Assembly (NCBI RefSeq): GCF_019024285.1
Contig: NZ_WMKZ01000006.1
Location: 93,064-157,063, forward strand
DNA length: 64,000 nt
Source: Alkalihalobacterium elongatum
Lineage (GTDB): Bacteria > Bacillota > Bacilli > Bacillales > Bacillaceae_F
Direction: 5' to 3'
Shown: one piece after another, positions 26,234-35,216 of the stretch
How the letters are laid out: each line of letters starts with the position of its first letter
Position numbering within the stretch: the first letter of the stretch is position 1
Program-made: the position numbers and the translations under genes
Notes under the pieces: generated by a model
What the model was told of the DNA's origin: nothing
The model's database searches: none
What the model saw: only the letters and a program-made list of their open reading frames with translations

Positions 26234-26835
26234 TTTTGATCCCCCCAACGGGTAAAAAGCTCGTGGCCTACACCTAGGCTATCTAATGCCTTGCCAACTA
26301 CGAAATTAATTAGGTCATCCATTGATTTTGGCATCTGATAAAAAGCAGGCATTGCTGGTAAAATTTTTCCGCCAACTTTTGATATTTTCAACATATTTTC
26401 TAAATGAATTTGATTTAACGGCGTTTCCCTTGGCACGATGATTAGTCGGCGTCCTTCTTTCAACATTACATCAGAAGTCCGTTCTAACAAGTTTTTTGAC
26501 GTACCATGAGCAATTCCAGCCATTGTTCCCATAGAACATGGTATAACAATCATTCCATCATTTTGGTAAGAACCACTAGCAATAGGGGCTGTGAAATCTT
26601 GAAGGGTATGATATAAAAACTGCTCATCATTTTCTCTAAATAATTGTTTTATTACTTCATTTCGTTCTGAAGTATCTAGTTCTAGTTCTTCACGAAAAAC
26701 TTGCCACCCTGCTTCTGTTACTATTAAGTGAACTTTGTAATTTTGCCTTAGTAATTCTTGTACAAGCCTTACGCCATAAATCGCACCACTTGCTCCAGTA
26801 ATACCAACCGTATAAATTCCATCGAATTTTTTCAT
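26230..26835 (-). CDS. ubiX: UbiX/Pad1-family flavin prenyltransferase
   Basis: Makes prenylated FMN, the cofactor of UbiD-type decarboxylases. 201 residues; the flavin-binding VGITGASGAIYG is at the N-terminus, with PCSMGTMAGIAHG and the PRETPLNQIHLENMLK motif further on. Its ATG overlaps the mqnP stop (ATGA) and its stop overlaps the mqnA start. In futalosine-pathway genomes a UbiX/UbiD pair decarboxylates the late 1,4-dihydroxy-6-naphthoate-derived intermediate. No ubiD is in this window. An alternative role in other aromatic-acid decarboxylation is less likely given the neighbours. Confidence 0.93.
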   Translation of the reverse strand: MKKFDGIYTVGITGASGAIYGVRLVQELLRQNYKVHLIVTEAGWQVFREELELDTSERNEVIKQLFRENDEQFLYHTLQDFTAPIASGSYQNDGMIVIPCSMGTMAGIAHGTSKNLLERTSDVMLKEGRRLIIVPRETPLNQIHLENMLKISKVGGKILPAMPAFYQMPKSMDDLINFVVGKALDSLGVGHELFTRWGDQK

Positions 26836-27695
26836 AATAGTAAGTCTCCTATAGTAAATACTAACATGACGATACTAATTATTCCATTCATTGGAAAGAA
26901 TGCCACACCTACTTTAGATAAATCGTCCTCTGATATAATCATATGCTCGTACACCATAATGCCACCTGCAATAAGGACGCCTACAAGATAAATCCAACTT
27001 AATGGACTTACAAAAAACATCGCTAACATTGATATAAAGCTTAAAACATGTAGACCTCTAGCAATTTGAAGTGCTTTTTTTATACCAAAATAACTAGGGA
27101 TTGAATATAAGCCAACTTTCTTATCATAATCAGCATCTTGAGTTGCGTAAATAACATCAAAACCTGCAATCCAGAATACTACTGCTAGAAATAAAAATGC
27201 AGCAACCCATGGTAGTGTTCCAGTCGTACCAACCCAACCTCCTAGAGGAGCGATACCAATTGTAATTCCTAAAACGATATGACAAGCCCATGTGAAACGC
27301 TTCGTATATGAATAAATAAACAAGAAAAACACAGCTATTGGTAGTAAATAAACAGCTAATAAATTTAATTGATAAGAAGAATAAATTAAGAGTGCGAAAG
27401 ATAAAACAGTAAACGCAATTACCTCTAGTTTTGAAATTAGATTTGCGGGAATCGCACGGTCAGCTGTTCTTGGATTATGTTTATCGATTTTTTCGTCAAT
27501 TAACCTGTTTAATGCCATAGCTGCACTTCTTGCCCCAACCATTGCTAATGTGATCCATATCCACTGGTGAAGTGTCGGCCAAGAGCCGTTCACCATTATA
27601 CTGCCTACAACTGCACCTAAAAATGCAAATGGCAAAGCAAATACCGTATGCTCGAATTTAATCATTTCCAAGATGATTTTTATTTTTCTAATCAC
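26832..27695 (-). CDS. mqnP: UbiA-family polyprenyltransferase (MqnP-like)
   Basis: Integral membrane prenyltransferase, about 287 residues with eight or so helices, attaching the polyprenyl chain to an aromatic acid. The first Asp-rich motif is seen in NRLIDEKIDKHNPRT and the second in YATQDADYDKKVG. I choose the GTG at 27695 (product begins IRKIKIILEMIKFEHT) because a GGGG site lies 8 nt upstream and the start then falls after menG. An ATG at 27761 would extend it 22 residues into menG. Between menG and ubiX-mqnA, it is best read as the prenyltransferase of the futalosine route, acting on 1,4-dihydroxy-6-naphthoate with heptaprenyl diphosphate from HepST. Confidence 0.88.
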   Translation of the reverse strand: MIRKIKIILEMIKFEHTVFALPFAFLGAVVGSIMVNGSWPTLHQWIWITLAMVGARSAAMALNRLIDEKIDKHNPRTADRAIPANLISKLEVIAFTVLSFALLIYSSYQLNLLAVYLLPIAVFFLFIYSYTKRFTWACHIVLGITIGIAPLGGWVGTTGTLPWVAAFLFLAVVFWIAGFDVIYATQDADYDKKVGLYSIPSYFGIKKALQIARGLHVLSFISMLAMFFVSPLSWIYLVGVLIAGGIMVYEHMIISEDDLSKVGVAFFPMNGIISIVMLVFTIGDLLL

Positions 27696-27733
27696 TTTAT
27701 TTTCCCCAATTCTACTTCTCTCTTTGAAGATTA

Positions 27734-28435
27734 CTATTTTATTCCTAAGTGCATGGCGCAAACCCCGCCTGAATACGATTTAACTTGTACATCTTTAAAA
27801 CCAGCTTGCCGGAACATATCTGCCAGTTTTTCTTTCCCTGGAAAATTCAAAGTCGATTCTTGCAACCATGAGTATTCATCATAACTTTTTGCAAAAATCT
27901 TACCGAATATAGGCATGATAAATTTAAAATAAAATAGATATAATTGCTTAAATCCAATAAGTGTCGGTTGAGACGTCTCTAAACAAACGACTTTTCCACC
28001 TGGCTTAAGTACACGATTCATCTCTTTTAAAACAGTTATATAATCAGGTACATTTCTTAAGCCAAACCCGATCGTCACATAATCAAATTGATTGTCTTCG
28101 AATGGAAGTTCCATCGCATTTCCATGTAGAAGTTCTACTTGTGACAGTTTTGCATCATTAACTTTTTTCTCTCCAATTGTTAGCATATTCTTGCTAAAAT
28201 CTAAACCGTAAACCTTTCCTTTAGGTCCAACAGCTTCTGCCATAGACATCGTCCAGTCCGCTGTTCCACAGCACACATCTAGAGCATGACTACCTTCTTT
28301 TACTTGAATTCTTTTCATTGTATCTTTACGCCAAGCTTTATGGCGTTGAAAACTTATAACAGAATTCATCATATCGTACTTTTTATAAATCGACTCAAAA
28401 ACTTGGTGTACTCGTTGTTCTTTTGTTTGTGTCAT
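27734..28435 (-). CDS. menG: Demethylmenaquinone methyltransferase MenG
   Basis: Last step of menaquinone synthesis: SAM-dependent C-methylation of demethylmenaquinone (UbiE/MenG family). 233 residues. The [16 protein letters not shown] start, the SAM motif [12 protein letters not shown] near residue 50, [10 protein letters not shown] and the family stretch [10 protein letters not shown] are present. ATG four bases after hepS, so they are co-transcribed. It serves both the classical and futalosine routes. Confidence 0.96.
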   Translation of the reverse strand: MTQTKEQRVHQVFESIYKKYDMMNSVISFQRHKAWRKDTMKRIQVKEGSHALDVCCGTADWTMSMAEAVGPKGKVYGLDFSKNMLTIGEKKVNDAKLSQVELLHGNAMELPFEDNQFDYVTIGFGLRNVPDYITVLKEMNRVLKPGGKVVCLETSQPTLIGFKQLYLFYFKFIMPIFGKIFAKSYDEYSWLQESTLNFPGKEKLADMFRQAGFKDVQVKSYSGGVCAMHLGIK

Positions 28436-28438
28436 TAT

Positions 28439-29245
28439 TTACCCTTCTTCCGCAACTTTTTCACTGTAGTTTAATGGCGAGAAAAGTCGTTCCATTTGTT
28501 TCATTATAACATCATGTTTAAGGATTGGGTCCTCCGAAATCTTCTCAATCCGTTCTTTAGACTGATAAATTTTACGATCAATAAGTGTTAATACCTCATC
28601 TTTTGTTAGGTTTCTTCGATCTGGAGTACTGTTTTTATGGTCATTTAAGAGAGCTCGTATGATTGGTAACTTTCTTCCCTCTAACCATTGAGATCGTTCA
28701 AAGATCATTCTTTTTAAAAAGAAAAATTCAGAGATTAATTGCTTCCATATAGATAATTTAAAATGTTCTGCTATGTTTTGAAGAATAGCAGATTCGATTG
28801 AGCTTATATCTCGCTGAACTCCTTCAAAGGTTAGGTTTTCATCTTGGTAGATATTCATTTTATGCTCATTGATCTCTTGAATGGATAAACTAAATAAGCG
28901 GATCATGGAAATTTGTCCCGCATTTGCCAGCAAATAATAATACAAGCTGCTAAAATAATCACCAGCTAGTACAGTCAATTGACGATTTTTTTTCACATAG
29001 TCTGAATTAATTTTATTGAGGGAGACTTTTTCGTGTGTGTCTAGGGCTGCATCTACTAATGTGGAAGCTAATGCAAAATCTTTTATGTCCTTCGCAGGTA
29101 AATGCTCTGATAACATCGCATATAAGAATCGAAGCTTGTCTTCATCGATCATCGGTTTTTGTATATATTTTTGTAAAAATGTGTGTTCAGTGAGCGAAAA
29201 AAATTTTTGTTTACATTCGTTCACAATTTCATTAAATTCATTCAT
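28439..29245 (-). CDS. hepS: Heptaprenyl diphosphate synthase component I
   Basis: Small non-catalytic partner of HepT that sets the chain length. 268 residues, helical; the conserved NSDYVKKNRQLTVLAGDYFSS-type stretch (residues 78-98, containing LAGDYFSSLYYYLLA) and INEHKMNIYQ are typical. The family is weakly conserved, so identity rests on this motif and on its place before menG. First gene of hepS-menG-mqnP-ubiX-mqnA-hepT. The gap to mtrB holds the mtrB terminator and a TATAAT box with a poorly spaced TTGACG. Confidence 0.9.
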   Translation of the reverse strand: MNEFNEIVNECKQKFFSLTEHTFLQKYIQKPMIDEDKLRFLYAMLSEHLPAKDIKDFALASTLVDAALDTHEKVSLNKINSDYVKKNRQLTVLAGDYFSSLYYYLLANAGQISMIRLFSLSIQEINEHKMNIYQDENLTFEGVQRDISSIESAILQNIAEHFKLSIWKQLISEFFFLKRMIFERSQWLEGRKLPIIRALLNDHKNSTPDRRNLTKDEVLTLIDRKIYQSKERIEKISEDPILKHDVIMKQMERLFSPLNYSEKVAEEG

Positions 29246-29408
29246 TTGTATAGTCCCCCGTTAATCTTTTGTTGCTCTCGTTATTTTTCTGTATTCATTA
29301 ACGTCGAACTATATTATATCATAATTGTAAAACGTCAATAAACACGTTTACAAAAAGTCGCTTTGTTTTCCTTATGGAAGCTGTACCTTTTTTATGAAAT
29401 ACTAAAAG

Positions 29409-29428
29409 AAAGCAGGTAAACCTGCTTT
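29409..29428 (-). terminator. Terminator of mtrB
   Basis: AAAGCAGG / CCTGCTTT stem with a TAAA-type loop, followed on the minus strand by CTTTTAG. Immediately after the mtrB stop. Confidence 0.75.
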
Positions 29429-29429
29429 T

Positions 29430-29648
29430 CTAAACTTCTGTATCCATTTCACCATGACTTGTTTGAATAACTGCCTTCCCTCGTACTTTAATTGCAGAGG
29501 TGTGCTCTGTAAATTGTGCAATCATGACTTCACCTTTATCAAGTTTTTCTAGATGGTGGAAGCGCGTATCAGAGCCTCTCGTTAAACCGATTACATTTAC
29601 TCCGTCTTCCTTTGCTTTAATTAAAATAAAATCTTGTGCCGAACTCAT
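29430..29648 (-). CDS. mtrB: Tryptophan RNA-binding attenuation protein (TRAP)
   Basis: Subunit of the 11-mer ring that binds tryptophan and then wraps GAG/UAG triplet RNA, ending trp transcription early and lowering translation. The 72-residue product keeps the typical sequence: [19 protein letters not shown], a Trp-pocket segment [14 protein letters not shown], and the RNA-binding Lys and Arg residues. Start ATG after AAGGGGG. Its target, the trpE leader, lies at 19533-19656 in this window. Downstream of folE as in B. subtilis (mtrAB). Confidence 0.97.
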   Translation of the reverse strand: MSSAQDFILIKAKEDGVNVIGLTRGSDTRFHHLEKLDKGEVMIAQFTEHTSAIKVRGKAVIQTSHGEMDTEV

Positions 29649-29745
29649 TCAAAAGCCCCCTTCTAGGTCTTTTATTTCTTAAGAGCTTTAATATAAATAA
29701 ACTATCCCTTATTCCTTCCTATTTGTCAATGACACAAAGTACTAC

Positions 29746-30315
29746 TTAATCTTTAATAAAAGATAATACTTCAGCACGCGCTGATGCATCTTCAGCAAAC
29801 GTTCCTCTTACAGCGGAAGTAACGGTTTTAGATCCCGGTTTTCTAACACCACGCATTGTCATACACATATGCTCTGCTTCTACCACGACAATTACGCCAT
29901 GAGGTTCTAACTCACTAACCAACGAATCTGCAATCGTTGAAGTAATTCTTTCTTGTAATTGAGGTCTTCTTGCAACAGCATCAACCGCACGAGCTAGCTT
30001 ACTTAAGCCCGTTACTTTTCCACCTCGTGGAATATAGCCAACATGCGCTTTTCCAAAGAAAGGCACTAAATGGTGTTCGCACATTGAGAAAAATGGAATA
30101 TCCTTAACAAGTACGATCTCCTCGTGGTCTTCACCAAATACTGTTTGAAAATGTTCAGCAGGGTTCTCGTTTAAGCCACTAAACACTTCAGCATACATTT
30201 TTGCCACTCGTTTAGGTGTATCTTGTAAGCCTTCGCGACTTGGATCTTCACCAATTGCTTCAAGTATCATCGTAACTGCTTGTTGAATTTTTTCTAAGTC
30301 AAATTTATTATCCAA
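29746..30315 (-). CDS. folE: GTP cyclohydrolase I (MtrA/FolE)
   Basis: Converts GTP to 7,8-dihydroneopterin triphosphate, the first step of folate synthesis. 189 residues; zinc-binding Cys and His in [18 protein letters not shown] and the second Cys in [13 protein letters not shown], plus [24 protein letters not shown] core residues. I prefer TTG at 30315 because GGAGG lies 8 nt upstream; an ATG five codons earlier overlaps that site. Forms a pair with mtrB. In B. subtilis the HU gene hbs lies just upstream; here it is absent. Confidence 0.96.
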   Translation of the reverse strand: MDNKFDLEKIQQAVTMILEAIGEDPSREGLQDTPKRVAKMYAEVFSGLNENPAEHFQTVFGEDHEEIVLVKDIPFFSMCEHHLVPFFGKAHVGYIPRGGKVTGLSKLARAVDAVARRPQLQERITSTIADSLVSELEPHGVIVVVEAEHMCMTMRGVRKPGSKTVTSAVRGTFAEDASARAEVLSFIKD

Positions 30316-30424
30316 TATAAATGCCTCCATTCAAAACACTATGAGTAAATCGTATTATGTAAGCTGAAGAAATTTTAGCATAAGCACTACCTGAAAAGCA
30401 AAAAAAATGTATCCACTACAACAA

Positions 30425-30470
30425 AATGGTGCCAGGCACCTTTAGCGAGCTAAAGGTGCCTGGCACCATT
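30425..30470. repeat. GGTGCCAGGCACC-type long inverted repeat (copy 2)
   Basis: Perfect 22-bp arms (30425-30446 and 30449-30470) with a 2-nt loop, starting AATGGTGCCAGGCACC. It lies between folE and the spoIVA stop. On the minus strand it is followed by TTGTTGT, so it may end spoIVA transcription, though the T-run is weak. Confidence 0.85.
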
Positions 30471-30494
30471 ATTTATTAATGTTTTTTCTTATTT

Positions 30495-31973
30495 TTAGAG
30501 AATGATGGCAATTAATCCGCCAGATCCTTCGTTGATAATTCTTTCGAGTGTTTCTTTTAGCTTGTAACGCGCATTTTCTGGCATCAATGAAAGTTTTGCT
30601 TGAATACCTTCTCTTACGATCGAATTCAGTGATCTTCCAAAAATGTCAGACTCCCAAATGGATAGTGGGTTATCCTCGAAGTCTTGCATTAGATAACGAA
30701 CAAGCTCTTCACTTTGCTTTTCTGTACCAATAATCGGCGCAAACTCTGACTCCACATCAACTTTAATCATATGAATTGATGGAGCAACTGCTTTTAAACG
30801 GACACCAAATCTTGATCCCTGACGAATAATTTCTGGTTCATCTAAGCTCATATCGGTAATTGCAGGTGCAGCGATACCGTAACCTGTTTGTTTTACCATT
30901 CTTAAGGCTTCAGAAACCTGATCATACTCTGCCTTCGCATGGGCAAAATCTTGCATCAATTGAAGCAAATGATCTTTACCACGAATTTCTACACCGACCA
31001 CTTCTTTTAGAATTTGGTCATATAAGTCATCTGGAGCATAAAGGTCAATTTCAGCTACACCTTGCCCCATCTCTATTCCTGCAAGCCCAGCTTGATCAAT
31101 GAAATCATATTCTCCAAATTGTCCAACAACACGGTCAACATCACGAAGACGTTTAATGTCTTTTACTGTACTTCTTACAGCTTCTTCGTAACTTTGACGA
31201 AGCCAGTGCTCTTCTTTTAATACCATTACCCAGCTCGGTAGATTTACATTTACTTCATGAACTGGGAATTCAAATAATACTTCTCTTAAGACATTGTTAA
31301 TATCACTATCTGTCATACTTTCAATGCTCATCGCAAGTACAGGCACGTCATGTCGTTCATAGATTTCTTGACGAAGTAAATCTGTATCAGGATGATGTGG
31401 TCTAACACTATTAATTACAACGATAAACGGCTTTCCAACTTCTTTTAATTCCTCAATAACTCGCTCTTCAGCTTCAAGGTAATCATGGCGAGGAATATCA
31501 CCGATAGATCCATCCGTCGTAACAACAACACCTAAAGTTGAGTGCTCTTGAATAACTTTTCTCGTACCAATTTCTGCGGCTTCTTGAAATGGGATAGGTT
31601 CTTCATACCATGGCGTATTAATCATTCGAGGACCATTTTCATCCTCATATCCTTTCGCTCCTGGAACAGCATAACCTACACAATCTACTAAACGAACATT
31701 TACATCTAACCCTTCATCAACATGAATAGATACCGCTGAATTCGGAACGAACTTTGGTTCGGTTGTCATAATCGTTTTCCCAGCAGCACTTTGTGGCAAC
31801 TCATCTTGCGCTCTTGCTTTGTCACCTTCATTTTCTATGTTGGGGATTACAACAAGTTCCATAAACTTTTTTATAAAGGTAGATTTACCTGTTCGAACTG
31901 CCCCTACCACTCCTAGGTAAATATCGCCACCCGTACGTTCAGCAATATCTTTGAAAATATCAATCTTTTCCAC
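30495..31973 (-). CDS. spoIVA: Stage IV sporulation protein A (spore coat basement ATPase)
   Basis: ATP-hydrolysing coat morphogen that polymerises around the forespore and anchors the coat; mother-cell protein. 492 residues, exactly the family length. The Walker A motif GAVRTGKSTFIK is near residue 24, a sensor-type region HSTLGVVVTTDGSIGD follows, and the C-terminal 60 residues (IWESDIFGRSLNSIVREG) needed for localisation are intact. GTG start after GGAGGGGATCAC. A SigE-like promoter lies about 60-100 bp upstream. Proof of the endospore-forming lifestyle. Confidence 0.98.
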   Translation of the reverse strand: MEKIDIFKDIAERTGGDIYLGVVGAVRTGKSTFIKKFMELVVIPNIENEGDKARAQDELPQSAAGKTIMTTEPKFVPNSAVSIHVDEGLDVNVRLVDCVGYAVPGAKGYEDENGPRMINTPWYEEPIPFQEAAEIGTRKVIQEHSTLGVVVTTDGSIGDIPRHDYLEAEERVIEELKEVGKPFIVVINSVRPHHPDTDLLRQEIYERHDVPVLAMSIESMTDSDINNVLREVLFEFPVHEVNVNLPSWVMVLKEEHWLRQSYEEAVRSTVKDIKRLRDVDRVVGQFGEYDFIDQAGLAGIEMGQGVAEIDLYAPDDLYDQILKEVVGVEIRGKDHLLQLMQDFAHAKAEYDQVSEALRMVKQTGYGIAAPAITDMSLDEPEIIRQGSRFGVRLKAVAPSIHMIKVDVESEFAPIIGTEKQSEELVRYLMQDFEDNPLSIWESDIFGRSLNSIVREGIQAKLSLMPENARYKLKETLERIINEGSGGLIAIIL

Positions 31974-32040
31974 GTGATCCCCTCCCGATCATGTATAAAT
32001 TTAGAAGTTTGCATTCTAGCACCGTAATTGTTGGACATTA

Positions 32041-32071
32041 CATACTTATGTCGCTGTCCAAAAAATATGAC
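32041..32071 (-). promoter_or_regulatory. SigE-like promoter of spoIVA
   Basis: Minus-strand GTCATATT (32064-32071), 13-bp spacer, CATAAGTATG (32041-32050), resembling the SigE -35 (TCATATT) and -10 (CATACAAT). In B. subtilis spoIVA is under SigE. Apart from this and the yphF terminator, the 430-bp gap has only a loose inverted repeat (ACTCCAG near 32270, CTGGAGT near 32322). Confidence 0.5.
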
Positions 32072-32354
32072 AACCCTTAATAAAAGAATAAAAATTTATA
32101 ATAGATATGTGTTGCACGGTGTAGACAAACTCCATTATTTATTATCGTTACGAAGAGTGCATTTTGAGTAAACCTATACAAATGCGCCTTCCTCTTGTAT
32201 GTATATGACCATGTGGAGACTTTATAACCAATTAGCGAGAAAAAATAAGAAAACCCGAAAGTGTCTGTTTACTCCAGATTGGACACGCTTGATGGACTAA
32301 TAGCAACACAGAGCTAATGACAGCTGGAGTTAGACCCCAAAGAAGAGAAATAAA

Positions 32355-32393
32355 AAGTGCTAGGCACCTAATAGTTTAGAGAGCCTAGCACTT
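32355..32393 (-). terminator. Terminator of yphF, related to the GGTGCCAGGCACC repeats
   Basis: AAGTGCTAGGC (32355-32365) pairs with GCCTAGCACTT (32383-32393); minus-strand T-run TTTTTATTT follows. The left arm continues ACC, giving GTGCTAGGCACC, a degenerate form of the repeat core at 24124 and 30425. Confidence 0.8.
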
Positions 32394-32403
32394 AGTTTTA
32401 TTT

Positions 32404-33147
32404 TTAGTTTGAAACCCTTCCATAGACTAAATCCATAAAATAATCAGGGTCCCCTTGCTCATTAATTGTGTAAGGAATTGAAAAAGCAGGAACAAAAGGC
32501 GAGTTTTCAACAAGAATTTCTCTAATATCATCACCATAAGAATAGGAATGTTCAAATTCTTGCATTGCCATATTAAGGTCCATGCGATAATCAATTAAAA
32601 TCTGACCACTATTATCAATTAATAGCGGTAAATAATTTCCAAAGTAAGGTGTTCTTACTGTTGGAGCTTCCCTGTAATTAAGTTTTTCAAATTGTAAAGT
32701 AAATAACCCAGTATCTATCATTTCGTCAATAGGCGCTAAATCATTTTTGCGCATATATTGATTTAGCTGCCCTTGTAACCTTTGAATTTCTCGCATTACA
32801 GATAAATCAAGGAGTTTCACTCCAACCTCTTCTTGCTCAACATTAACTAATACGTATTGATAAATCCCACCACTTTCAAATGAGTTTCCTGGTGGGTTTT
32901 GTAAATAACGTGGTACTAGTTGTCTAAAGTCTACAGGGTACTTCTGATAGATTGGTGTATCGGCATCTCTATTTTTTATTGGCAAGACCCCTGTATCTTC
33001 CTTAAATTGATTGACAGCCTGTTGAACTGACAATAACTGATCAGGATAAGGCACTTGATTTTCTACCCGCTGCTCACTCGGATAAAGACACCCTGTTAAT
33101 AAAAGTAGTCCTACTGTTAAAATTAGAAATCTAAATATGTTCTTCAT
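32404..33147 (-). CDS. yphF: Lipoprotein YphF
   Basis: Predicted membrane lipoprotein of 247 residues; function unknown. The N-terminus has a basic/hydrophobic signal (KNIFRFLILTVGLLLLTGC) with a lipobox ending at Cys, and the mature part is soluble and acidic. The ATG at 33147 follows TAGGA at 9 nt; a start 15 codons upstream would put charged residues before the signal peptide and run into yphE. Lies between spoIVA and yphE as in B. subtilis. Confidence 0.85.
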   Translation of the reverse strand: MKNIFRFLILTVGLLLLTGCLYPSEQRVENQVPYPDQLLSVQQAVNQFKEDTGVLPIKNRDADTPIYQKYPVDFRQLVPRYLQNPPGNSFESGGIYQYVLVNVEQEEVGVKLLDLSVMREIQRLQGQLNQYMRKNDLAPIDEMIDTGLFTLQFEKLNYREAPTVRTPYFGNYLPLLIDNSGQILIDYRMDLNMAMQEFEHSYSYGDDIREILVENSPFVPAFSIPYTINEQGDPDYFMDLVYGRVSN

Positions 33148-33166
33148 GTATATCAATCCTATTTCT

Positions 33167-33370
33167 TTATAGTGTTGCCGTTGGTCCTCCAATTACAATT
33201 AAAAATACGATAAGTCCAGATACTACAAGACAAATAAAAGAAAATGTCATTACAATTCCCTTAAAGACACCTTTTAATTTAAGTTTGCTGAATACTGCAG
33301 TACCAACTGAAATAAACATTAAAATCATTGCAAAAAAGGATATATACATATTAATCATAGCTTGTGACAA
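33167..33370 (-). CDS. yphE: Small membrane protein YphE (DUF2768)
   Basis: 67-residue protein with two hydrophobic helices (residues 5-27 and 36-62) and a short polar link (SKLKLKG), matching DUF2768. Function unknown; its genomic neighbours suggest sporulation or envelope roles but that is inference. TTG at 33370 is preferred because GGAGG stands 9 nt upstream; an ATG two codons earlier lies too close to that site. 19 bp upstream of the yphF start, so likely co-transcribed with it. Confidence 0.78.
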   Translation of the reverse strand: MSQAMINMYISFFAMILMFISVGTAVFSKLKLKGVFKGIVMTFSFICLVVSGLIVFLIVIGGPTATL

Positions 33371-33454
33371 TATCATCAACCTCCTTAATAACAAAATCTA
33401 TTATATCATAGCAAAACTTTGTAATGAACTGAAGTCTTGTCCAAAAAGAAAAAA

Positions 33455-33483
33455 GTTGGAGAATAGGGGCACCTATCTCCAAC
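33455..33483 (-). terminator. Terminator of spoVIF
   Basis: GTTGGAGA and TAGG pair with CCTA and TCTCCAAC (one bulged A), followed on the minus strand by TTTTTTCTTTTT. Confidence 0.85.
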
Positions 33484-33587
33484 CTGACTAAATCCTTCAC
33501 CCTCGTGTTACAGCCTTCATGATAGCCGTTCGTTACATTATATGCTATAGGTGCTTTCTTGTCTTATACAGGAGCCCATTCCTCCAC

Positions 33588-33842
33588 CTATTTCTTACCA
33601 AACATTTTAGATAAAGCGCCGAAATCCATTGGCATGTTATTGTTAATGATTGCGTTAACGATTTGATCTTCTTTTTCTTTAGAAACTGGTTTATTTGCTA
33701 ATTTTGCAACTTGAGCAACTAATTGACGAACAGTCTGTTCATCTTTTAAATTTGCATTACTAACAGATTGTGCTAATTTAAAAATATCTTCTTGCTTGAC
33801 ATTTGTTTTCTTCTCAATGTTATCGAAAAAGTTATTAGACAA
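33588..33842 (-). CDS. spoVIF: Stage VI sporulation protein F
   Basis: Small sporulation protein of 84 residues needed, in B. subtilis, for late coat assembly (GerE-linked). The N-terminal SNNFFDNIEKKTNVKQEDIF and the central NANLKDEQTVRQLVAQVAKL are hallmarks of the family. TTG at 33842 is preferred because GGGAGG lies 8 nt upstream; longer versions starting further back overlap that site. In B. subtilis spoVIF (yjcC) is elsewhere on the chromosome, so its presence between gpsA and yphE is a local difference. It has its own terminator. Confidence 0.88.
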   Translation of the reverse strand: MSNNFFDNIEKKTNVKQEDIFKLAQSVSNANLKDEQTVRQLVAQVAKLANKPVSKEKEDQIVNAIINNNMPMDFGALSKMFGKK

Positions 33843-33988
33843 TGTATAGTCCTCCCTCATGAGTATTGTCATCATATCGTATGCGACCACAATATCGCGT
33901 GTGCATGATTACTCATAAATAAGAGGAGGTAACTGGGGCTATACACTATAATTAACTATCTTGAACCACCGTCTTAACTTTTTAATTA

Positions 33989-35026
33989 TTAACTACTTGA
34001 AGTAGGAAGAAGTCCTGATAAGTCCTCACCCTCATGTTTTTTTACACGCCCCATTAATTCTTCAACAGCGTCGTCTGGTTTTTTATTATTAAATAATACT
34101 TCATATAATGCACTTGTAATCGGCATATCAACTTCAACTTTTTTAGCGAGTAGATATGCTGCTTCTGTTGTACGGATCCCTTCAACTACCATACCCATCT
34201 GATCAAGTACGTCATCGATCGACTTCCCTTTACCTAGCATATTCCCTGCACGCCAGTTTCGACTGTGAACACTAGTACAGGTTACAATAAGATCCCCTAG
34301 GCCTGATAACCCCGAAAAAGTTAAAGGGTTTGCACCCAGTTTAATACCCAGCCTTGTAATTTCAGCTAACCCTCTTGTCATCAGTGCAGCTTTAGCGTTA
34401 TCACCAAATCCTAAACCATCGGTTAAACCTGCACATAGAGCAATAATATTCTTTAATGCCCCTCCAAGTTCAACTCCAATTAAATCAGCGTTCGTATATA
34501 CTCGGAAAAACTGATTCATAAATAAATCTTGAGCATGCTCTGCTGCATTCATATCAAGAGACGAAACGGTTACAGTTGTCGGCTGCCGCTTACTTACTTC
34601 CTCTGCATGACTTGGTCCTGATAAGACAACAATTGGGTTAGAAAAACCTTTAGGAAGTTCTTCTTCAATTAATTCTGAAATTCTTTTTGATGAGGAGGGT
34701 TCAATTCCTTTACTTGCATGAATAATTGGAACTTTGTCCTTAAGATAGAGCCCTAGTTCTTTCATCACAGTACGCATCGATTTTGTTGGAACAACAAGTA
34801 GTACAGCTTCACTATCCTTCAAGGTTAATTCGATATCTGTATAGGCTGTAATATTATGCGGTAATTCTACTTCAGGTAAATATTTAACATTTGTGTGCTT
34901 ATTATTGATTTCTGATACTTGTTCTTCTCTTCTTGCCCAGATCTTTACTTCATGATTGTTATCTGCCAACACCATTGCTAAAGCGGTTCCCCAACTACCT
35001 GCACCTAAGACAGCTATTTTTGACAT
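33989..35026 (-). CDS. gpsA: Glycerol-3-phosphate dehydrogenase [NAD(P)+]
   Basis: Makes sn-glycerol 3-phosphate from dihydroxyacetone phosphate for phospholipid synthesis. 345 residues; Rossmann motif VLGAGSWGTALA at residues 5-16, catalytic Lys in GALKNIIALCAGL near residue 192, and the RGLAEITRLG and SGLGDLIVTC stretches. ATG at 35026. Its product is the substrate of PlsY, encoded just upstream, a functional pairing not present in this order in B. subtilis. Confidence 0.97.
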   Translation of the reverse strand: MSKIAVLGAGSWGTALAMVLADNNHEVKIWARREEQVSEINNKHTNVKYLPEVELPHNITAYTDIELTLKDSEAVLLVVPTKSMRTVMKELGLYLKDKVPIIHASKGIEPSSSKRISELIEEELPKGFSNPIVVLSGPSHAEEVSKRQPTTVTVSSLDMNAAEHAQDLFMNQFFRVYTNADLIGVELGGALKNIIALCAGLTDGLGFGDNAKAALMTRGLAEITRLGIKLGANPLTFSGLSGLGDLIVTCTSVHSRNWRAGNMLGKGKSIDDVLDQMGMVVEGIRTTEAAYLLAKKVEVDMPITSALYEVLFNNKKPDDAVEELMGRVKKHEGEDLSGLLPTSSS

Positions 35027-35170
35027 ATATTAAAATTCTGGATACCACCTGCTTAAATCAAATATCGCAAATTGTAGCACCAGAATTACACCTCCTTAAT
35101 AACTTCTCTATTTATGTAAATGACTAGTGCATCTTCCTATTATTAGATTATTTATAGTGGAATTAACGAA

Positions 35171-35193
35171 AGGGAGAAAATGATCTTCTCCCT
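35171..35193 (-). terminator. Terminator of plsY
   Basis: AGGGAGAA / TTCTCCCT stem, 7-nt loop, followed on the minus strand by TTCGTTAATT; modest T-run. Confidence 0.6.
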
Positions 35194-35216
35194 AATGATG
35201 AATGTTTGCTTTATTG

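Noticed and set aside
26832..27761. Longer mqnP beginning at the ATG at 27761
   Set aside because: It would overlap menG by 28 bp and add 22 charged residues; the GTG at 27695 has a ribosome site and gives the N-terminus usual for the family.
29295..29345. Promoter for hepS from TTGACG and TATAAT
   Set aside because: The spacer is only about 14 bp, too short for a good SigA promoter, so I did not list it as a feature.
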